A DNA stretch of 64,000 nt from Verrucomicrobiales bacterium. GTDB taxonomy: Bacteria > Verrucomicrobiota > Verrucomicrobiia > Verrucomicrobiales > DEV007. The stretch is taken from contig JARGNG010000020.1 in NCBI GenBank assembly GCA_029213265.1, positions 1-64,000 on the forward strand, given 5' to 3'. This document shows positions 12,067 to 23,475 of this stretch, one piece after another. The translations under genes were made by a program, and so were the position numbers. The notes under the pieces are model-generated. The model was not told the origin of the DNA. It ran no database searches and was given only the letters and a program-made list of their open reading frames with translations. Each line of letters starts with the position of its first letter. Within the stretch, counting starts at the first letter, position 1.

Positions 12067-13236
12067 CTAGAATCCTCCTACCGTCTGAAAGGTGAACCCC
12101 TTTAGATAGTGGGTTTCCGGAAGGGTCGCGATGACAGGGTGATCGGACCGCTGCGAATGTCGATCCAGTAACCGCAAAGTTCGTTTCGCATCAACGGAAG
12201 CGTCACAAACCATATCGTAGAATTCCTTTTCACTGATGTGGTGGCTGCAACTGTAGGTCGACAGAATCCCGTCTTTCTCCAGCAGTTTCAGGGCACGGAG
12301 GTGAATCTCTTTGTATCCACGCATTGCGCTGCTCACCGTCTTCCGGTTTTTTGTGAAGGAGGGCGGGTCAAGAATGATGAGGTCGAACTTCCGCCCCTCG
12401 GTGTCCGCGTTTTTCAGAAAATCGAAAACATTGGATTCGACGGCTTCGATCGAGAGTTCGTTTTTCTCCGCGTTGATCCGCGTCGACTCCACCGCCGCAG
12501 CACTGATATCGACGGCCACAACCGAAGCAGCCCCCTGTTTTGCGGCATGAAGCGCAAAGCCCCCCTGGTTGCAGAAACAATCGAGAACCGCCTTCCCTTC
12601 TGACCGGCGGCCCACCGCGGCATAGTTGTCGAGTTGATCGAGATAAATTCCGGTCTTCTGTCCTTCGAGGAGGTCGACATCCTGGCGAATCCCTGCGACT
12701 TCGATCTCAAAGGGCCCGCCCCAGCTTCCTTCGAGAACACCGGTGACCAGCTCCATTCCCTCTGCCTTACGAATCGGTGAATCGTTTCGCTCGATCACGA
12801 CGATCTCGCCGAACAACCGCTTCAGGGAATCGACAATCAAATTCTTTCGACGATCCATCGCCAGGGTGAGCGTCTGCAACACAAAATGCTGCCCATAGCG
12901 GTCAATCACGACACCGGGAAGACCATCGGCCTCGCTCCAAACGAGTCGGTAGAGATCATTGGAAAATCCCAGACCTTCGCGGAATCGAAGGGCCCGCTGA
13001 ATGCGTCGATCAAAGAAATCAGCATCGAGTTCCTGCTTTCGCCGGGAAATTCGTCTCGCCACGATTTGCGATTCCGGGTTGTAGATTGCCGTACCGAGAG
13101 GCCGGTCCTTGAAATCCTTCAAGGTGACCAGTTCCCCTGCTTCCGGTTCCCCGAAAATTTTCTGCACCTCGCTGGAATAGACCCAGTCGTGGCCGTGGAA
13201 AATTCGGGAGCGGGGTTTAATGACGAGTCCTGGCAT
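12067..13236 (-). CDS. rlmI: class I SAM-dependent rRNA methyltransferase, RlmI/RlmK-like with PUA domain
   Basis: MPGLVIKPRSRIFHGHDWVYSSEVQKIFGEPEAGE (PUA), VLDCFCNQGGFALHAAKQGAASVVAVDIS, LIILDPPSFTKNRKTV. Confidence 0.88.
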   Translation of the reverse strand: MPGLVIKPRSRIFHGHDWVYSSEVQKIFGEPEAGELVTLKDFKDRPLGTAIYNPESQIVARRISRRKQELDADFFDRRIQRALRFREGLGFSNDLYRLVWSEADGLPGVVIDRYGQHFVLQTLTLAMDRRKNLIVDSLKRLFGEIVVIERNDSPIRKAEGMELVTGVLEGSWGGPFEIEVAGIRQDVDLLEGQKTGIYLDQLDNYAAVGRRSEGKAVLDCFCNQGGFALHAAKQGAASVVAVDISAAAVESTRINAEKNELSIEAVESNVFDFLKNADTEGRKFDLIILDPPSFTKNRKTVSSAMRGYKEIHLRALKLLEKDGILSTYSCSHHISEKEFYDMVCDASVDAKRTLRLLDRHSQRSDHPVIATLPETHYLKGFTFQTVGGF

Positions 13237-13389
13237 GGCGCGAAGTCTCGCCCACGAATCAGCAAAGGTCAAAGCCGTCCGGGGAGGGAAACCGGAGCCC
13301 CTACGTCGCAAAAATACCCTTTTGGACAGAAACCCGTCCCCAATTCGCGTACCCTGACTCCGCCCCCTGTTTGGCTACCTTTCCTCACC

Positions 13390-15822
13390 GTGCCGAAACG
13401 TTTTTCCGCTTCTTTAACGCCTCTTCTCGCAGTCTGTTTCTGCGTGACGTTTTCGCATGGCCTCGCGATCGATCTGGAACATCATCCGGGCAAGGCGATC
13501 TACCAGAAAATGTGCCTCGATTGCCACGGCGAGAGAGGAAAAGGAGTTAAGGACAAAGCAGACGACCCTCTCGAAGGGGATCGCACCCTGGAGTCCCTCG
13601 CGAGCCGGATCGAGCGAACCATGCCCGAGGATGAAGAGCACCTCTGCGTCGATGAAGAAGCTCATTCCGTCGCCGAGTATATCTACCACGCTTTCTATTC
13701 GGAGGAGGCGAGAGCGAGGCTGACTCCGGCGCGCATCGAACTGAGCCGTTTGACAGTCCCCCAGTATCGCAATTCGGTGGCCGATCTCATTCTCGGTTTC
13801 CGGGGGGAAATTGGGCCCGCAAACGAGAAAGGCCTCAAAGCCTTATACTACGGAGCGCGCGGGTTCAACGAACGAAAGGAATTTCGCGAACAGAAAAAGC
13901 CGGATCGATATGAGAGAGTCGATCCACAGATCCGTTTGGATTTTGGCGACAAAGCCCCTCCCCACGAGGAAGCGACGGAATTCGGCACCGAGGAGTTTTC
14001 GATTCGCTGGGAAGGCGCCCTCTTCGCTCCCGAGACCGGCGTCTATGAGTTTGTCATTCGAACCCGTAACGGCGCCACGCTCTGGGTAAACGAAAACCAA
14101 CACAACGAAGGGGGGCAAAAAACGATTGATGCGTGGGTCGCACCGGACAACGAAATCCGCGAGGAAACCGGAAAGATCTTCCTCGTGGGCGGACGCCCCT
14201 ACCCCATCCGACTCGAGTTTTTCACCTACAAGGAGAAGAAGGCCTACATCGAGCTGCTCTGGAAATCGCCCCATGGAGTTCTCGAAACCATTCCGACCCG
14301 CAGTCTTTCTCAACACTGGATCCACGAATCCTGCCTTGTCGATGTCCCCTTCCCTGCCGACGACCGGAGTGTCGGATACGAACGCGGCACTTCTGTATCC
14401 AAGGCCTGGTTTGATTCGGTAACGGCCGGAGCGGCTCAAGCTGCGGACTATGCCGTCAGTCATATTGACGAGCTGGCAAAAACCAAAAAGGACGATCCGG
14501 AACGGGCCAAAAAGATCGGAGCCTTCGGAGTGCAATTTGTGGAACGCGCTTTTCGTCGCCCCCTCAAAGAAGCAGAGCGGATCGAATTTGTTGACCAGCA
14601 TTACCAGGAGGCAAAGAACCTCGAGCAAGCCGTCAAAAGGCTCGTTCTTTTCACCCTCACATCGCCCCGGTTTCTCTATCCCGAATTGAACCAGCCGAAA
14701 AAGCCGGATCAATGGACGATTGCAGCGAGACTCGCACTCAATCTCTGGGATTCCGTGCCGAATCAGAAACTCATCAATCAGGTGGAAGCAGGCGGCCTCG
14801 GAGAACCCAAAAAGCTGGCTCAACACGCCAACAATGTCGTCTGGGACTGGCGCACCCGATCAAAGATGCTCGGTTTCTTCCACCACTGGCTGGAGCTCGA
14901 ACGGGCCGAAGATCTTTCCAAGGATGAATCCGTCTACCCGGAATTCTCCGATGCGGTGCAGTCCGATCTGCGAACCTCCCTGAACCTCTTTCTCGACGAC
15001 GCGGTCTGGGGAGAAGGCTCCGGCTACCGGCAGCTCCTTCTCGCCGATTACCTGTTTCTCAACGAACGCCTAGGCAAGCTCTACGGCCACGACGTCAAAG
15101 GCGGCTTCCAGAAAGTGAAGCTCGATCCGAAACGCCGTTCCGGAATCGTGACCCATCCCTTTCTCCTTTCCTCCCTCGCCTATCACAACAACACCTCGCC
15201 CATCCATCGCGGGGTTTTCCTGACGAGAAACCTTGTCGGCATGACCCTGAAATCCCCGCCGATGGCAAACGAGTTCAAAGAGGGAAAGTTTGATCCCTCC
15301 CTCACCATGCGCGAGAAAGTAACCGAAATGACCCGGGCGAAAGCCTGTATGGGATGCCACATCACCATCAACCCGCTCGGCTTCAGCCTCGAAAACTACG
15401 ACGGAATCGGAAGGTGGAGAACCAAAGACCGGAACAAGCCTGTTGATCCCACCGGTGACTTGAAAACAGAAGACGGCAGCACGATCCACCTGACGGGTGC
15501 CCGCGATGTCGCGGAATTCGCCGCCGAAACGCCCTCCGCTCACCGGGCTTTTCTCCAGCAGCTCTTCCATCACCTCGTCAAGCAACCCGTCCGGGCCTAC
15601 GGTGACGAAAAGATGGATGAATTGTATGAACAATTCCGCAACGGAGGTTTCTATATTCCGGAGTTGATGAAACAGATTGCGATCACATCCGCCACCGCCG
15701 AATCTCCGACTCCCCTTCCCGTCGTATCCATGCAAACGAAGCCGGTTGCGAAACCGCTTCCGCAGGCGTTTCCTGCGGTCGCGACACCCATTCCCACCGC
15801 TCTCCCCATCCATGAAAACTGA
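13390..15822 (+). CDS. planctomycete/verrucomicrobial-type cytochrome protein: c-type heme motif, PA14-like domain, DUF1592/DUF1588/DUF1585-type
   Basis: [15 protein letters not shown]14-like [95 protein letters not shown] start judged at 13390; longer ORF upstream is antisense to rlmI. Confidence 0.88.
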   Translation: MPKRFSASLTPLLAVCFCVTFSHGLAIDLEHHPGKAIYQKMCLDCHGERGKGVKDKADDPLEGDRTLESLASRIERTMPEDEEHLCVDEEAHSVAEYIYHAFYSEEARARLTPARIELSRLTVPQYRNSVADLILGFRGEIGPANEKGLKALYYGARGFNERKEFREQKKPDRYERVDPQIRLDFGDKAPPHEEATEFGTEEFSIRWEGALFAPETGVYEFVIRTRNGATLWVNENQHNEGGQKTIDAWVAPDNEIREETGKIFLVGGRPYPIRLEFFTYKEKKAYIELLWKSPHGVLETIPTRSLSQHWIHESCLVDVPFPADDRSVGYERGTSVSKAWFDSVTAGAAQAADYAVSHIDELAKTKKDDPERAKKIGAFGVQFVERAFRRPLKEAERIEFVDQHYQEAKNLEQAVKRLVLFTLTSPRFLYPELNQPKKPDQWTIAARLALNLWDSVPNQKLINQVEAGGLGEPKKLAQHANNVVWDWRTRSKMLGFFHHWLELERAEDLSKDESVYPEFSDAVQSDLRTSLNLFLDDAVWGEGSGYRQLLLADYLFLNERLGKLYGHDVKGGFQKVKLDPKRRSGIVTHPFLLSSLAYHNNTSPIHRGVFLTRNLVGMTLKSPPMANEFKEGKFDPSLTMREKVTEMTRAKACMGCHITINPLGFSLENYDGIGRWRTKDRNKPVDPTGDLKTEDGSTIHLTGARDVAEFAAETPSAHRAFLQQLFHHLVKQPVRAYGDEKMDELYEQFRNGGFYIPELMKQIAITSATAESPTPLPVVSMQTKPVAKPLPQAFPAVATPIPTALPIHEN

Positions 15823-17134
15823 TCTGACCAACCGACGCCAGTTCCTGAAGCATCTCGGAGTTTCCTCCGCGGCACTTCCTTTTCTTACCGGACTTCCCGG
15901 CTTGCAGGCCGCACAGGGAGCGGGGAAAAAGCGTCTCATCATTATGTTTTCCCCGAACGGAACCATCCCCTGGGAGTTCTGGCCGGATCAGGAAGGCTCC
16001 GACTTTCAGCTCAAGCGAATCCTGAAGCCATTGGAGCCGTTCCGCGATCAGATGCTGTCGGTTCGCGGGATCAACAACAAGATCGGGGGAGACGGCGACC
16101 GCCACATGCGCGGTATGAGCTGCCTCCTCACGGGGAAGGAACTCTTCCCGGGCAATATCCAGGGTGGCTCCGATACCCCGGCGGGTTGGGCCAGCGGAAT
16201 CTCGATCGACCAGGAGTTGAAAAACTTTCTGCAAGGTCGTGATGACACACGCACTCGCTTTGGTTCCCTCGAATTCGGAGTCGCAGTTCCGAATCGCGCC
16301 GACCCCTGGACACGCATGTCCTACTCCGGCCCCAACAAGCCGGTCGCTCCGATTGACGATCCCGAGCAGATGCTTACGAAGCTCTATGGCCAAATGAAGG
16401 ACAAGGAGAGCTTTGTCAGTATTCTCGACGACGTTCGCGAAGACCTCTCGAGAGTCTCTAAAAACCTCGGCAAAGAGGACCTCGCACGTCTCGAAGAACA
16501 CATGACCCTCGTCCGGGAAATGGAGGTCGAGTTGCAGCGCGACGACTCGGACAAGGAACTCAATCATCCTGTTCCTGACATCGATCCCGACATCGAACTG
16601 GTCAATGACAACACCCCGAAGATCAGCCGCATGCAGATTGATCTGCTCGTGAACTCCATGGCCAACGACATGACCCGCGTCGCGACCCTGCAATTCATGC
16701 GTTCGGTGGGTCAGGCAAGAATGAACTGGCTCGGCATCAAGGACGGTCACCACAGTCTTTCTCACGAACCGGACAAGAACGAGGGAGCCGTCGAAAATCT
16801 GATCAAGATCAATGAGTGGTTTGCCGGGGAACTCGCCTATCTGACCAAGCGCCTCGCTGAAACTCCCGAGCCGGGAAGCGACGGCAGTATGTTAGACAAC
16901 ACTCTCGTTGTCTGGTTGAACGAACTTGGAAAAGGAAACAGCCACACCCTCGATGACATTCCCTTCGTCCTCCTCGGAGGCAAAGCTCACGGACTCAAGA
17001 CGGGGCGCAGCATGAAAGTCGACAAAGTCTCGCACAACCGCCTTTGGCTCTCCGTCGCCCAGTCGATGGGACATAATCTGCAAACCTTCGGGAACGAAAA
17101 ATACTGCCAAGGCGGAGCCCTCGCCCTTTCGTAA
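15812..17134 (+). CDS. DUF1552 domain protein (secreted, Tat-like leader)
   Basis: [60 protein letters not shown]...; overlaps upstream stop by 11 bp (ATGAAAACTGA). Confidence 0.9.
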   Translation: MKTDLTNRRQFLKHLGVSSAALPFLTGLPGLQAAQGAGKKRLIIMFSPNGTIPWEFWPDQEGSDFQLKRILKPLEPFRDQMLSVRGINNKIGGDGDRHMRGMSCLLTGKELFPGNIQGGSDTPAGWASGISIDQELKNFLQGRDDTRTRFGSLEFGVAVPNRADPWTRMSYSGPNKPVAPIDDPEQMLTKLYGQMKDKESFVSILDDVREDLSRVSKNLGKEDLARLEEHMTLVREMEVELQRDDSDKELNHPVPDIDPDIELVNDNTPKISRMQIDLLVNSMANDMTRVATLQFMRSVGQARMNWLGIKDGHHSLSHEPDKNEGAVENLIKINEWFAGELAYLTKRLAETPEPGSDGSMLDNTLVVWLNELGKGNSHTLDDIPFVLLGGKAHGLKTGRSMKVDKVSHNRLWLSVAQSMGHNLQTFGNEKYCQGGALALS

Positions 17135-17264
17135 GTTTTTCGATCCCGCCCCGAAAGCCTCACGGCTTCCGCTACACGCCCTACCTCCGCAGAACCCGTA
17201 GCGGAAAACGTAAGTTTTTCGACCCCGCGCAGCCCATCCGCCCCGAAAGCCTCACGGCTTCCGC
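17131..17264. repeat. two copies of a ~40-55 bp intergenic repeat with hairpin potential
   Basis: 17131 GTAAGTTTTTCGATCCCG..CCCCGAAAGCCTCACGGCTTCCGC and 17210 GTAAGTTTTTCGACCCCG..CCCCGAAAGCCTCACGGCTTCCGC; AAGCC-TCAC-GGCTT stem in each; TTCCGCTAC/GTAGCGGAA dyad between. Confidence 0.75.
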
Positions 17265-17271
17265 CCCGAAA

Positions 17272-17745
17272 TCACCGATTCAGAATCCAATACCCGGCAT
17301 TCAGATAGCTGGCATACCCCACCCAGATTGCGTAGGGAATCAAAAGCCGCCCGGCGAGGCGGTCCTGCCGACGAAACAAAACGAGGGTCACAACAATCGT
17401 CACTAACATCGCGATGATGATGACGAGAGCGGCCCCGAGGCGGTGAGCCCCGAAGTAAACCGGAGTCCACAGCAGGTTCAGAATCATCTGAACGAAAAAC
17501 CAGATCAACGCGGTCCGTTTCTCCGGGCCCGGCTCGACGCGATGCCAGAACAGCGCGAGGGAAAGCCCGATCATGGCATACAAAATCGTCCAGACTGGAC
17601 CGAAAACCCAGTTCGGTGGAACACCGGGGGGCTTCTTCAATCCCGCATACCAATCCTGCAGCGAAGCCGTCGTGACAATCGCACCGAGACCGCCCAGCAA
17701 ATTGATCACGAACACACAGATCAGAACTTTCAGCCAAAGTTTCAT
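17272..17745 (-). CDS. TspO/MBR family tryptophan-rich sensory protein
   Basis: WYAGLKKPPGVPPNWVFGPVWTILYAMIGLSLALFW...LNLLWTPVYFGAHRLGAAL. Confidence 0.95.
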   Translation of the reverse strand: MKLWLKVLICVFVINLLGGLGAIVTTASLQDWYAGLKKPPGVPPNWVFGPVWTILYAMIGLSLALFWHRVEPGPEKRTALIWFFVQMILNLLWTPVYFGAHRLGAALVIIIAMLVTIVVTLVLFRRQDRLAGRLLIPYAIWVGYASYLNAGYWILNR

Positions 17746-17823
17746 ATTCAACCCTACAACGGGAAAGCCGGATCCGTCGAACTTTTCGAGTGAAGCTTTT
17801 CTCACCTCTCGTAGAATGAGGCT

Positions 17824-18957
17824 ATGACTCTGACCGAGTTAGGATGGAATACTGAACTGGCGAAGGATTTCGCCCCTTATGAAAAGAAGGGGTGGAAACC
17901 GGCGCGGCTGATTCGTGACAACAAGATCACCTACGGGGCCTTGCTCGAGGGAGGCAAGGAATACGAGGTCATCATGAGCGGCAAAGTCTACCACGATGCC
18001 GAATGCGACGCCGAGCTCCCCGCTGTGGGAGACTGGGTTGCCCTCGAAATCGGAACGGGAGACCTCGATACCATCATTCGCGCCCGCCTTCCCCGGCAAA
18101 CCTGCTTCTCCCGGAAGGCGCCGGGAAAGAGCAGCGAGGAACAGGTCATCGCCGCCAACGTCGACATCGTCTGTATCGTGACGGACGCGGGAACGGATTT
18201 CAATTTGCGGAGGATGGAGCGCTATTTCACTCTCATCAGCCGAAGTCGCGCGAAAGCGCTTGTGTTAGTCAACAAGGCCGACCTTTTTCCAAAAGAGCAA
18301 AATGAAGAGGCCGCAGCCGCCATTCGCGCACTCTCTCCGGATGCCGAGGTCATTGTAACCAGTGCGATCGACGGTCAAAACGTCGCCGTGATTGAGAAAA
18401 GCCTCGAGCCCGGCGTCTCCATCACCTTCGTTGGCTCCAGCGGTGTTGGAAAGTCCTCCCTGATCAACGCGCTTCTCGGAGAGGAGTGGCAGGAGGAAGG
18501 CGAGGTCAACGAAGTCACCGGAAAAGGCCGCCACACGACCACCGCCCGCGAACTCGTTGTCCTTCCCGAAGGTGGAATCCTGATCGACAACCCCGGCATT
18601 CGCGAGGTTCAGATGTGGACCGACGAAACGACTTTGCGGGAAAAATTCACCGACATTGAAGAGCTGGCGGCACGCTGCAAGTTTCATGACTGCAAACATG
18701 GCTCCGACGCCGGTTGCGCGATCCGCGAAGCCGTCGAATCCGGCTCGCTCGATCCGGAACGCTATGAGGGCTACCTCAAGCTCGACGAAGAGATCGAAGA
18801 ATTGAATCGCCGCCTCAAGAAACGAAAGATGACGATTGAGCGACGAAACAAGCGCGATCACCGGATCAAAGCTCGAAACCTCGCCGACCGGGTAGACTAC
18901 GAGAGGCACCTCAAACCCCGTGCCGACACCTCCTTTTCCCATTTTGATGAAGATTAA
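17824..18957 (+). CDS. rsgA: ribosome small subunit-dependent GTPase A
   Basis: VGSSGVGKSSLINALLG circularly permuted GTPase; GRHTTTARELVVLPEGGILIDNPGIREV; CKFHDCKHGSDAGCAI zinc motif. Confidence 0.96.
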   Translation: MTLTELGWNTELAKDFAPYEKKGWKPARLIRDNKITYGALLEGGKEYEVIMSGKVYHDAECDAELPAVGDWVALEIGTGDLDTIIRARLPRQTCFSRKAPGKSSEEQVIAANVDIVCIVTDAGTDFNLRRMERYFTLISRSRAKALVLVNKADLFPKEQNEEAAAAIRALSPDAEVIVTSAIDGQNVAVIEKSLEPGVSITFVGSSGVGKSSLINALLGEEWQEEGEVNEVTGKGRHTTTARELVVLPEGGILIDNPGIREVQMWTDETTLREKFTDIEELAARCKFHDCKHGSDAGCAIREAVESGSLDPERYEGYLKLDEEIEELNRRLKKRKMTIERRNKRDHRIKARNLADRVDYERHLKPRADTSFSHFDED

Positions 18958-19543
18958 GACCGCCCGATTTGCGATTAGTTGCACCGATGTGAACGACTGC
19001 CCGGCCGCTGAACTCCCCGAGTTTGCGTTCATTGGCCGCTCCAACGTCGGCAAATCCTCCCTTCTCAATACCCTCTGCAATCAAAAGGCACTCGCCCGCG
19101 TTTCCGGAAAGCCGGGCCACACCCAGACGATCAACTTCTTCGTCGTAAACGAAGACTGGTGCCTTGTCGATCTTCCCGGTTACGGCTACGCGAAGGCCCC
19201 CAAGTCGGAGCGGCATCGCTTCGGTGACTTTGTTGCCGACTACCTCGAATTTCGCGAGGGACTTACCCACGTCTTTGTCCTGATCGATTCCCGACTCGAA
19301 CCCCAGCGAATCGACATCGACTTCGTAACCTGGCTCGTGGAACAAGGGGTTCCCTTTTCACTGGTTTTCACGAAGAGTGATAAGGTCAAACCGGGCCGTT
19401 CCAAAGCCAACCGTGATCTCTTCCTCGAAGCCCTCTCCGAATACATCGAAGGCCAGCCGCCCACCTTTATCACCTCTGCCAAAACCGGTGACGGAAGACT
19501 CGATGTGCTCCGGTCGATCGGCGAGATGGTCAGAGGCAGTTAA
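18947..19543 (+). CDS. engB: ribosome biogenesis GTP-binding protein YihA/YsxC (EngB)
   Basis: PEFAFIGRSNVGKSSLLNTLCNQKALARVSGKPGHTQTINFF; overlaps rsgA by 11 bp. Confidence 0.95.
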   Translation: MKIKTARFAISCTDVNDCPAAELPEFAFIGRSNVGKSSLLNTLCNQKALARVSGKPGHTQTINFFVVNEDWCLVDLPGYGYAKAPKSERHRFGDFVADYLEFREGLTHVFVLIDSRLEPQRIDIDFVTWLVEQGVPFSLVFTKSDKVKPGRSKANRDLFLEALSEYIEGQPPTFITSAKTGDGRLDVLRSIGEMVRGS

Positions 19544-19551
19544 GCCACGAC

Positions 19552-22500
19552 TCACTTCATCCGCGCCCGAATTTCCGGGGCGAAGATTTGCAGGCGCAGA
19601 TCGAAATCTTTTTCATAGATTTCTTCCGAGGTGATCGCATCAGGACATTGGCGGCATTCGCAGGAAGTCTGCTCCGCCCAGATCGCGGAAGCCCTTTCGT
19701 GGTAACGATCCAGCTTATCGAGATCCTTGGCGGGAGGAGCTCCGAGCATTCTTGTCAGCCTTGTCTCCAATCCCTGAAAGTGAATGAGACGGCGGGAGAG
19801 GGACCCGGCCAGCAACCACCCCGGAGCGAGAAGAGACGTAAAGTGCTCGTTGGCATCAGAAAGAGACTCCTCATAACCTGACTCTGAGGCTCCCAACAGG
19901 CGGCCGACCCTCTCCGCCACGGAGAGAATTTTTGCAACTGTCCCGCATGTTTGGCTCGCACGCTCAAACAGATTCTCCCCGGCCAATACGACCGCGGGGT
20001 CCCACTCCAACTTCGTGAGAGGGGTTCCCAGCAAACCCAGACAAACACGCCGAATCAGATCTTCGCGATTCCTACCCGGTTCGGGTCCGAGATTCGAGAG
20101 AAGCCAGGCCTCTTCCGCCGACAGAAACTGCATCGACCCGCCCGAAGGTTTGGCCTTGGGCTGCGAAGTCGGTGGGGCCTGTCTTTTTGGAGGAGCCTTT
20201 GCCTCCCCGAAAGCAGCAGCGAGAGATCCAAAGCCTTTCTCCGCCGACCCTGATTTCGATACCGGGGACGATCGCTGCGGAGCGGCACGCTGCGGAACGG
20301 ACTTACGGCCGGCTCCCGAGAATACGCTCTCCTTCAGACGCGTCACCTTCCCCGCCTCCTCCTCGACGAAGAGCCTCGCGACACCAAGTCGATGCTGGGC
20401 CTCCGCGCACCTCACCGAAGGAAACAATTTCATGCCGACTCCGTGCCCTCCGCCATCATAGAGGCGGGGGTAGCCAACGGTGTGCCGATCCAGTTCCACT
20501 TCCGCCGGGAGGTCTCCGAAATTCCAACTGCCCAATCCGGACCGCTCGAACTTGCCACTCGCGACGGTAGCGAAACGATCCTTGACCCGACCGGCGAGGG
20601 AACGCTGCAGATCGGCGAGGTCTTTCCCCTCCCCGACCTTCTTCTGCTTGTCATCCAAAACCAGGAACCGCATCTGCAGGTACCCGGGAAGTCGTTCCAA
20701 ATCGAAAGAGTCTTCAGAAATATCCAGTCCGTAGCCCTCGTGCAGAAAATCGATCAATCCCTCCAACAACCCACAATGAGGTTCGTATCCCTCCCACGCC
20801 GAAACAAACTCCTCAACCACTTCGCGATTGGACGGAAGGAGCGTTCTCGTTTCCTTGCGAAGACATCGCAGAAGAGCAGACGTCTTTTCATCGAGCCATC
20901 CCGCCACCAACCACTCCCCAAACCATTCCGGAAGATGAGGCAACTCGCCGAGGGGAATCAGCGCAGAGATCCCGTCCCCCGGATCGGCGGGACAGTGCAG
21001 GTATTCAATCCGGAAAACGCTCTCTCCATCCGGCGAAAAAATCACGTCGGGATAGTCCTCCACCCGGATGGGCTCCAGTTGCGGCAACAGGCAATCCTCG
21101 AGCGAGAAATCGATCACTCCCTCCTCCTGCTGCGCGACCCACTTTTCAAAATCCTTTTGCGTGCAAATCGAAGCCGGCAGTCTCTCCTCATAGAACGAAA
21201 CAACGGCCTCGGGATGAACGAGACCTCCGAGTCGGCGCATCTTGTGCTCCAGTCGTTCTGCAGCGGCGAGCGTGTCCCGATTGTTTTTCAAACAGGAAAT
21301 GGGTGCCCGCGTATTCTGGTTCACCAACGCTTCTAACAAAAACACCTCCCGCGCGACAGCGCGGTCAATTCGCCCATAGTGAATGGGACGTTTATCGACA
21401 ACGGGGAGACCAAAAGCAACGATTCGCTCATCGCCATAGACGGCCCCCTGCTCCTTCACCCAGTGAGGATTGCTGTAGCGAAAGCGACAGAGGTGAGGCG
21501 CCACCTTTTCAAACCATCCCGGATCGAACATCGCCGCATTGCGGGCGTAAAGCTTCGCCGTCTCCACCATCTCGAAAGACATGACCCAGGCGGGTGCACT
21601 ACCGAAAATTCCCGAGCCCGGGAAGAGAAAGAAGACCGAGTTGCGCGCCCCTTTATATCCCATTTTCTTTCCCTGATGCATCCCGACCTGGGAAGGGATG
21701 GATGCGAGAATGGCACGGTGCAACGGTTCGGAGTAGGTGTCCTGAGGGTCGGTCAGTTTCTTCCTGGGATCCGGCAACGTCCACTTCATCTGCCGAAGGG
21801 TATCCCGCAGTTCCCGATGAAGGTTCCGCCACTCCTGCACCCGGCGGAAGTTGAGAAAGTTTTTCTGACAAAAACGCCGCAACTGGTTGTTCGATTTTCC
21901 ACGACACTCTTCGATCGCATGCCACCAGCGTAGCCACCCGGTAAAGTCGGACCGCTTGTCACGAAACTGTCCGTGAGCGCTGTCGGCCGCCTCCTGTTTT
22001 TCACGGGGGCGCTCCCGCGGATCCTGCACCGCCAGGGCGCTGGCGATAATCAGACCTTCCGCGAGGCAGCCTTCCTCCTCCGCCCCGACCAGAACCCGGC
22101 CAATACGCGGATCGAGAGGAAGCCGGGCCAGCGTGTGCCCAATCCCTGTCATTTCGACATGTCGTCCTTTCTTGCGAACGGCATTCAGTTCTTCGAGCAC
22201 GCGGTAGGCCTGGGAAACCCGCTTCGGCTGGGGCGGATCAACAAAAGGAAATTCCAGAGGATCCCCGAGACCGAGGTGTTCCATCTGCAATACGACGCCG
22301 GCAAGATTCGATCGAAGAATCTCCGGATCGGTAAATTCGGCCCGCTCTTCGAAATCCTCTTCGGAGTAGAGACGGACGCAAATACCTTCACTGACACGCC
22401 CACAACGCCCCCGGCGCTGGCGCGCGCTCGCCTGCGAAATGGGTTCAATCTGGAGGCGTTGAATTCCGGACCCGGGATCATGACGACTGACACGGGCAAT

Positions 22501-23412
22501 CCCGGAATCGATCACAAATCGAATCCCCGGAATGGTGAGCGAAGTCTCAGCTACATTGGTCGCAAGAATAATTCTCCGCTTGTGGGAAATCGGTTTAAAA
22601 ACCGCCTGCTGCTCCTTTCCCGCCTGCCTCGCAAAGAGCGGAACCACCATCGTGTCCCGGTATTTCCTCCCTTCGAGCAAATCTGCGGCGTCTCGAATTT
22701 CGCGCTCTCCGGGAAGGAAAACGAGAGTATCTCCAAGCGGGTCATACTCTTCGAGATCTTCCACCGCTCTCGCAATCTGCTCGGAGAGCGGCTCCCGTTC
22801 ATGCAGCGGCTCCTGATACTGATCCTCCACCGGAAAGGTTCGTCCTTCCACCTCGATGACCGGAGCATCCCGGAAGAACTCGGAAAAAGAACCCGCATCG
22901 AGGGTGGCCGAGGAAATGATCACTTTTAAATCATCCCGCTTTTCGAGGGTCCGGTGAAGGTATCCGAGAATGAAGTCGATATTCAGGGATCTCTCGTGAG
23001 CCTCATCGATGATCAGCGTGTCGTACTGCCAGAGCATCGGATCATTTCTCGTCTCGGCGAGAAGGACACCGTCCGTCATGAATTTCACCGAAGTCTTTTT
23101 CTTGTCGGTCCGGTCTTCGAAGCGGATCTGATAGCCCACCTCCGCGCCGAGCGGCACCTGGAGTTCCTCGGCGACCCGTTTCGCGACGGAGGTCGCGGCA
23201 ATTCGCCTCGGCTGGGTGCAACCGATCCGTTTCCCTTTCGAACCGCGATTGGCGAGCAAGGCAATCTTGGGAAGCTGGGTTGTCTTTCCGGATCCCGTAT
23301 CACCGCACACAATGATGACAGGATGGTCCATCAGCGCACGGCCGATGTCCTCCCTCCGCCGCGAAACCGGCAGTTCGTCTGCAAACGAAATCTTCACCTG
23401 TGATCGATCCAT
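19552..23412 (-). CDS. hrpA: ATP-dependent RNA helicase HrpA (DEAH, DUF3418-type C-terminus)
   Basis: CGDTGSGKTTQLPKIALL, TQPRRIAATSVAKRVAEE, IIDEAHERSLNIDF, SATLDAGSF, QRRGRCGRV; start set at MDRSQVKISF. Confidence 0.93.
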   Translation of the reverse strand: MDRSQVKISFADELPVSRRREDIGRALMDHPVIIVCGDTGSGKTTQLPKIALLANRGSKGKRIGCTQPRRIAATSVAKRVAEELQVPLGAEVGYQIRFEDRTDKKKTSVKFMTDGVLLAETRNDPMLWQYDTLIIDEAHERSLNIDFILGYLHRTLEKRDDLKVIISSATLDAGSFSEFFRDAPVIEVEGRTFPVEDQYQEPLHEREPLSEQIARAVEDLEEYDPLGDTLVFLPGEREIRDAADLLEGRKYRDTMVVPLFARQAGKEQQAVFKPISHKRRIILATNVAETSLTIPGIRFVIDSGIARVSRHDPGSGIQRLQIEPISQASARQRRGRCGRVSEGICVRLYSEEDFEERAEFTDPEILRSNLAGVVLQMEHLGLGDPLEFPFVDPPQPKRVSQAYRVLEELNAVRKKGRHVEMTGIGHTLARLPLDPRIGRVLVGAEEEGCLAEGLIIASALAVQDPRERPREKQEAADSAHGQFRDKRSDFTGWLRWWHAIEECRGKSNNQLRRFCQKNFLNFRRVQEWRNLHRELRDTLRQMKWTLPDPRKKLTDPQDTYSEPLHRAILASIPSQVGMHQGKKMGYKGARNSVFFLFPGSGIFGSAPAWVMSFEMVETAKLYARNAAMFDPGWFEKVAPHLCRFRYSNPHWVKEQGAVYGDERIVAFGLPVVDKRPIHYGRIDRAVAREVFLLEALVNQNTRAPISCLKNNRDTLAAAERLEHKMRRLGGLVHPEAVVSFYEERLPASICTQKDFEKWVAQQEEGVIDFSLEDCLLPQLEPIRVEDYPDVIFSPDGESVFRIEYLHCPADPGDGISALIPLGELPHLPEWFGEWLVAGWLDEKTSALLRCLRKETRTLLPSNREVVEEFVSAWEGYEPHCGLLEGLIDFLHEGYGLDISEDSFDLERLPGYLQMRFLVLDDKQKKVGEGKDLADLQRSLAGRVKDRFATVASGKFERSGLGSWNFGDLPAEVELDRHTVGYPRLYDGGGHGVGMKLFPSVRCAEAQHRLGVARLFVEEEAGKVTRLKESVFSGAGRKSVPQRAAPQRSSPVSKSGSAEKGFGSLAAAFGEAKAPPKRQAPPTSQPKAKPSGGSMQFLSAEEAWLLSNLGPEPGRNREDLIRRVCLGLLGTPLTKLEWDPAVVLAGENLFERASQTCGTVAKILSVAERVGRLLGASESGYEESLSDANEHFTSLLAPGWLLAGSLSRRLIHFQGLETRLTRMLGAPPAKDLDKLDRYHERASAIWAEQTSCECRQCPDAITSEEIYEKDFDLRLQIFAPEIRARMK

Positions 23413-23475
23413 CCGATGGGCGATTTTTGCAAGCCGTGCTTGCGGTTGGTGTAGCCCTGTCAGACAATTGTCGCC

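Noticed and set aside
12886-13389. N-terminal extension of the 12886-15822 ORF
   Set aside because: Antisense to the rlmI-like gene; plausible GTG start followed by a signal-peptide-like segment at 13390.
13843-16765. Long minus-strand ORFs (13843-14826, 15070-15966, 15683-16765)
   Set aside because: Antisense to well-supported DUF1592/DUF1552 genes; no domain signals.
20392-22929. Plus-strand ORFs 20392-21336 and 21973-22929
   Set aside because: Antisense to hrpA, whose helicase motifs are clear.
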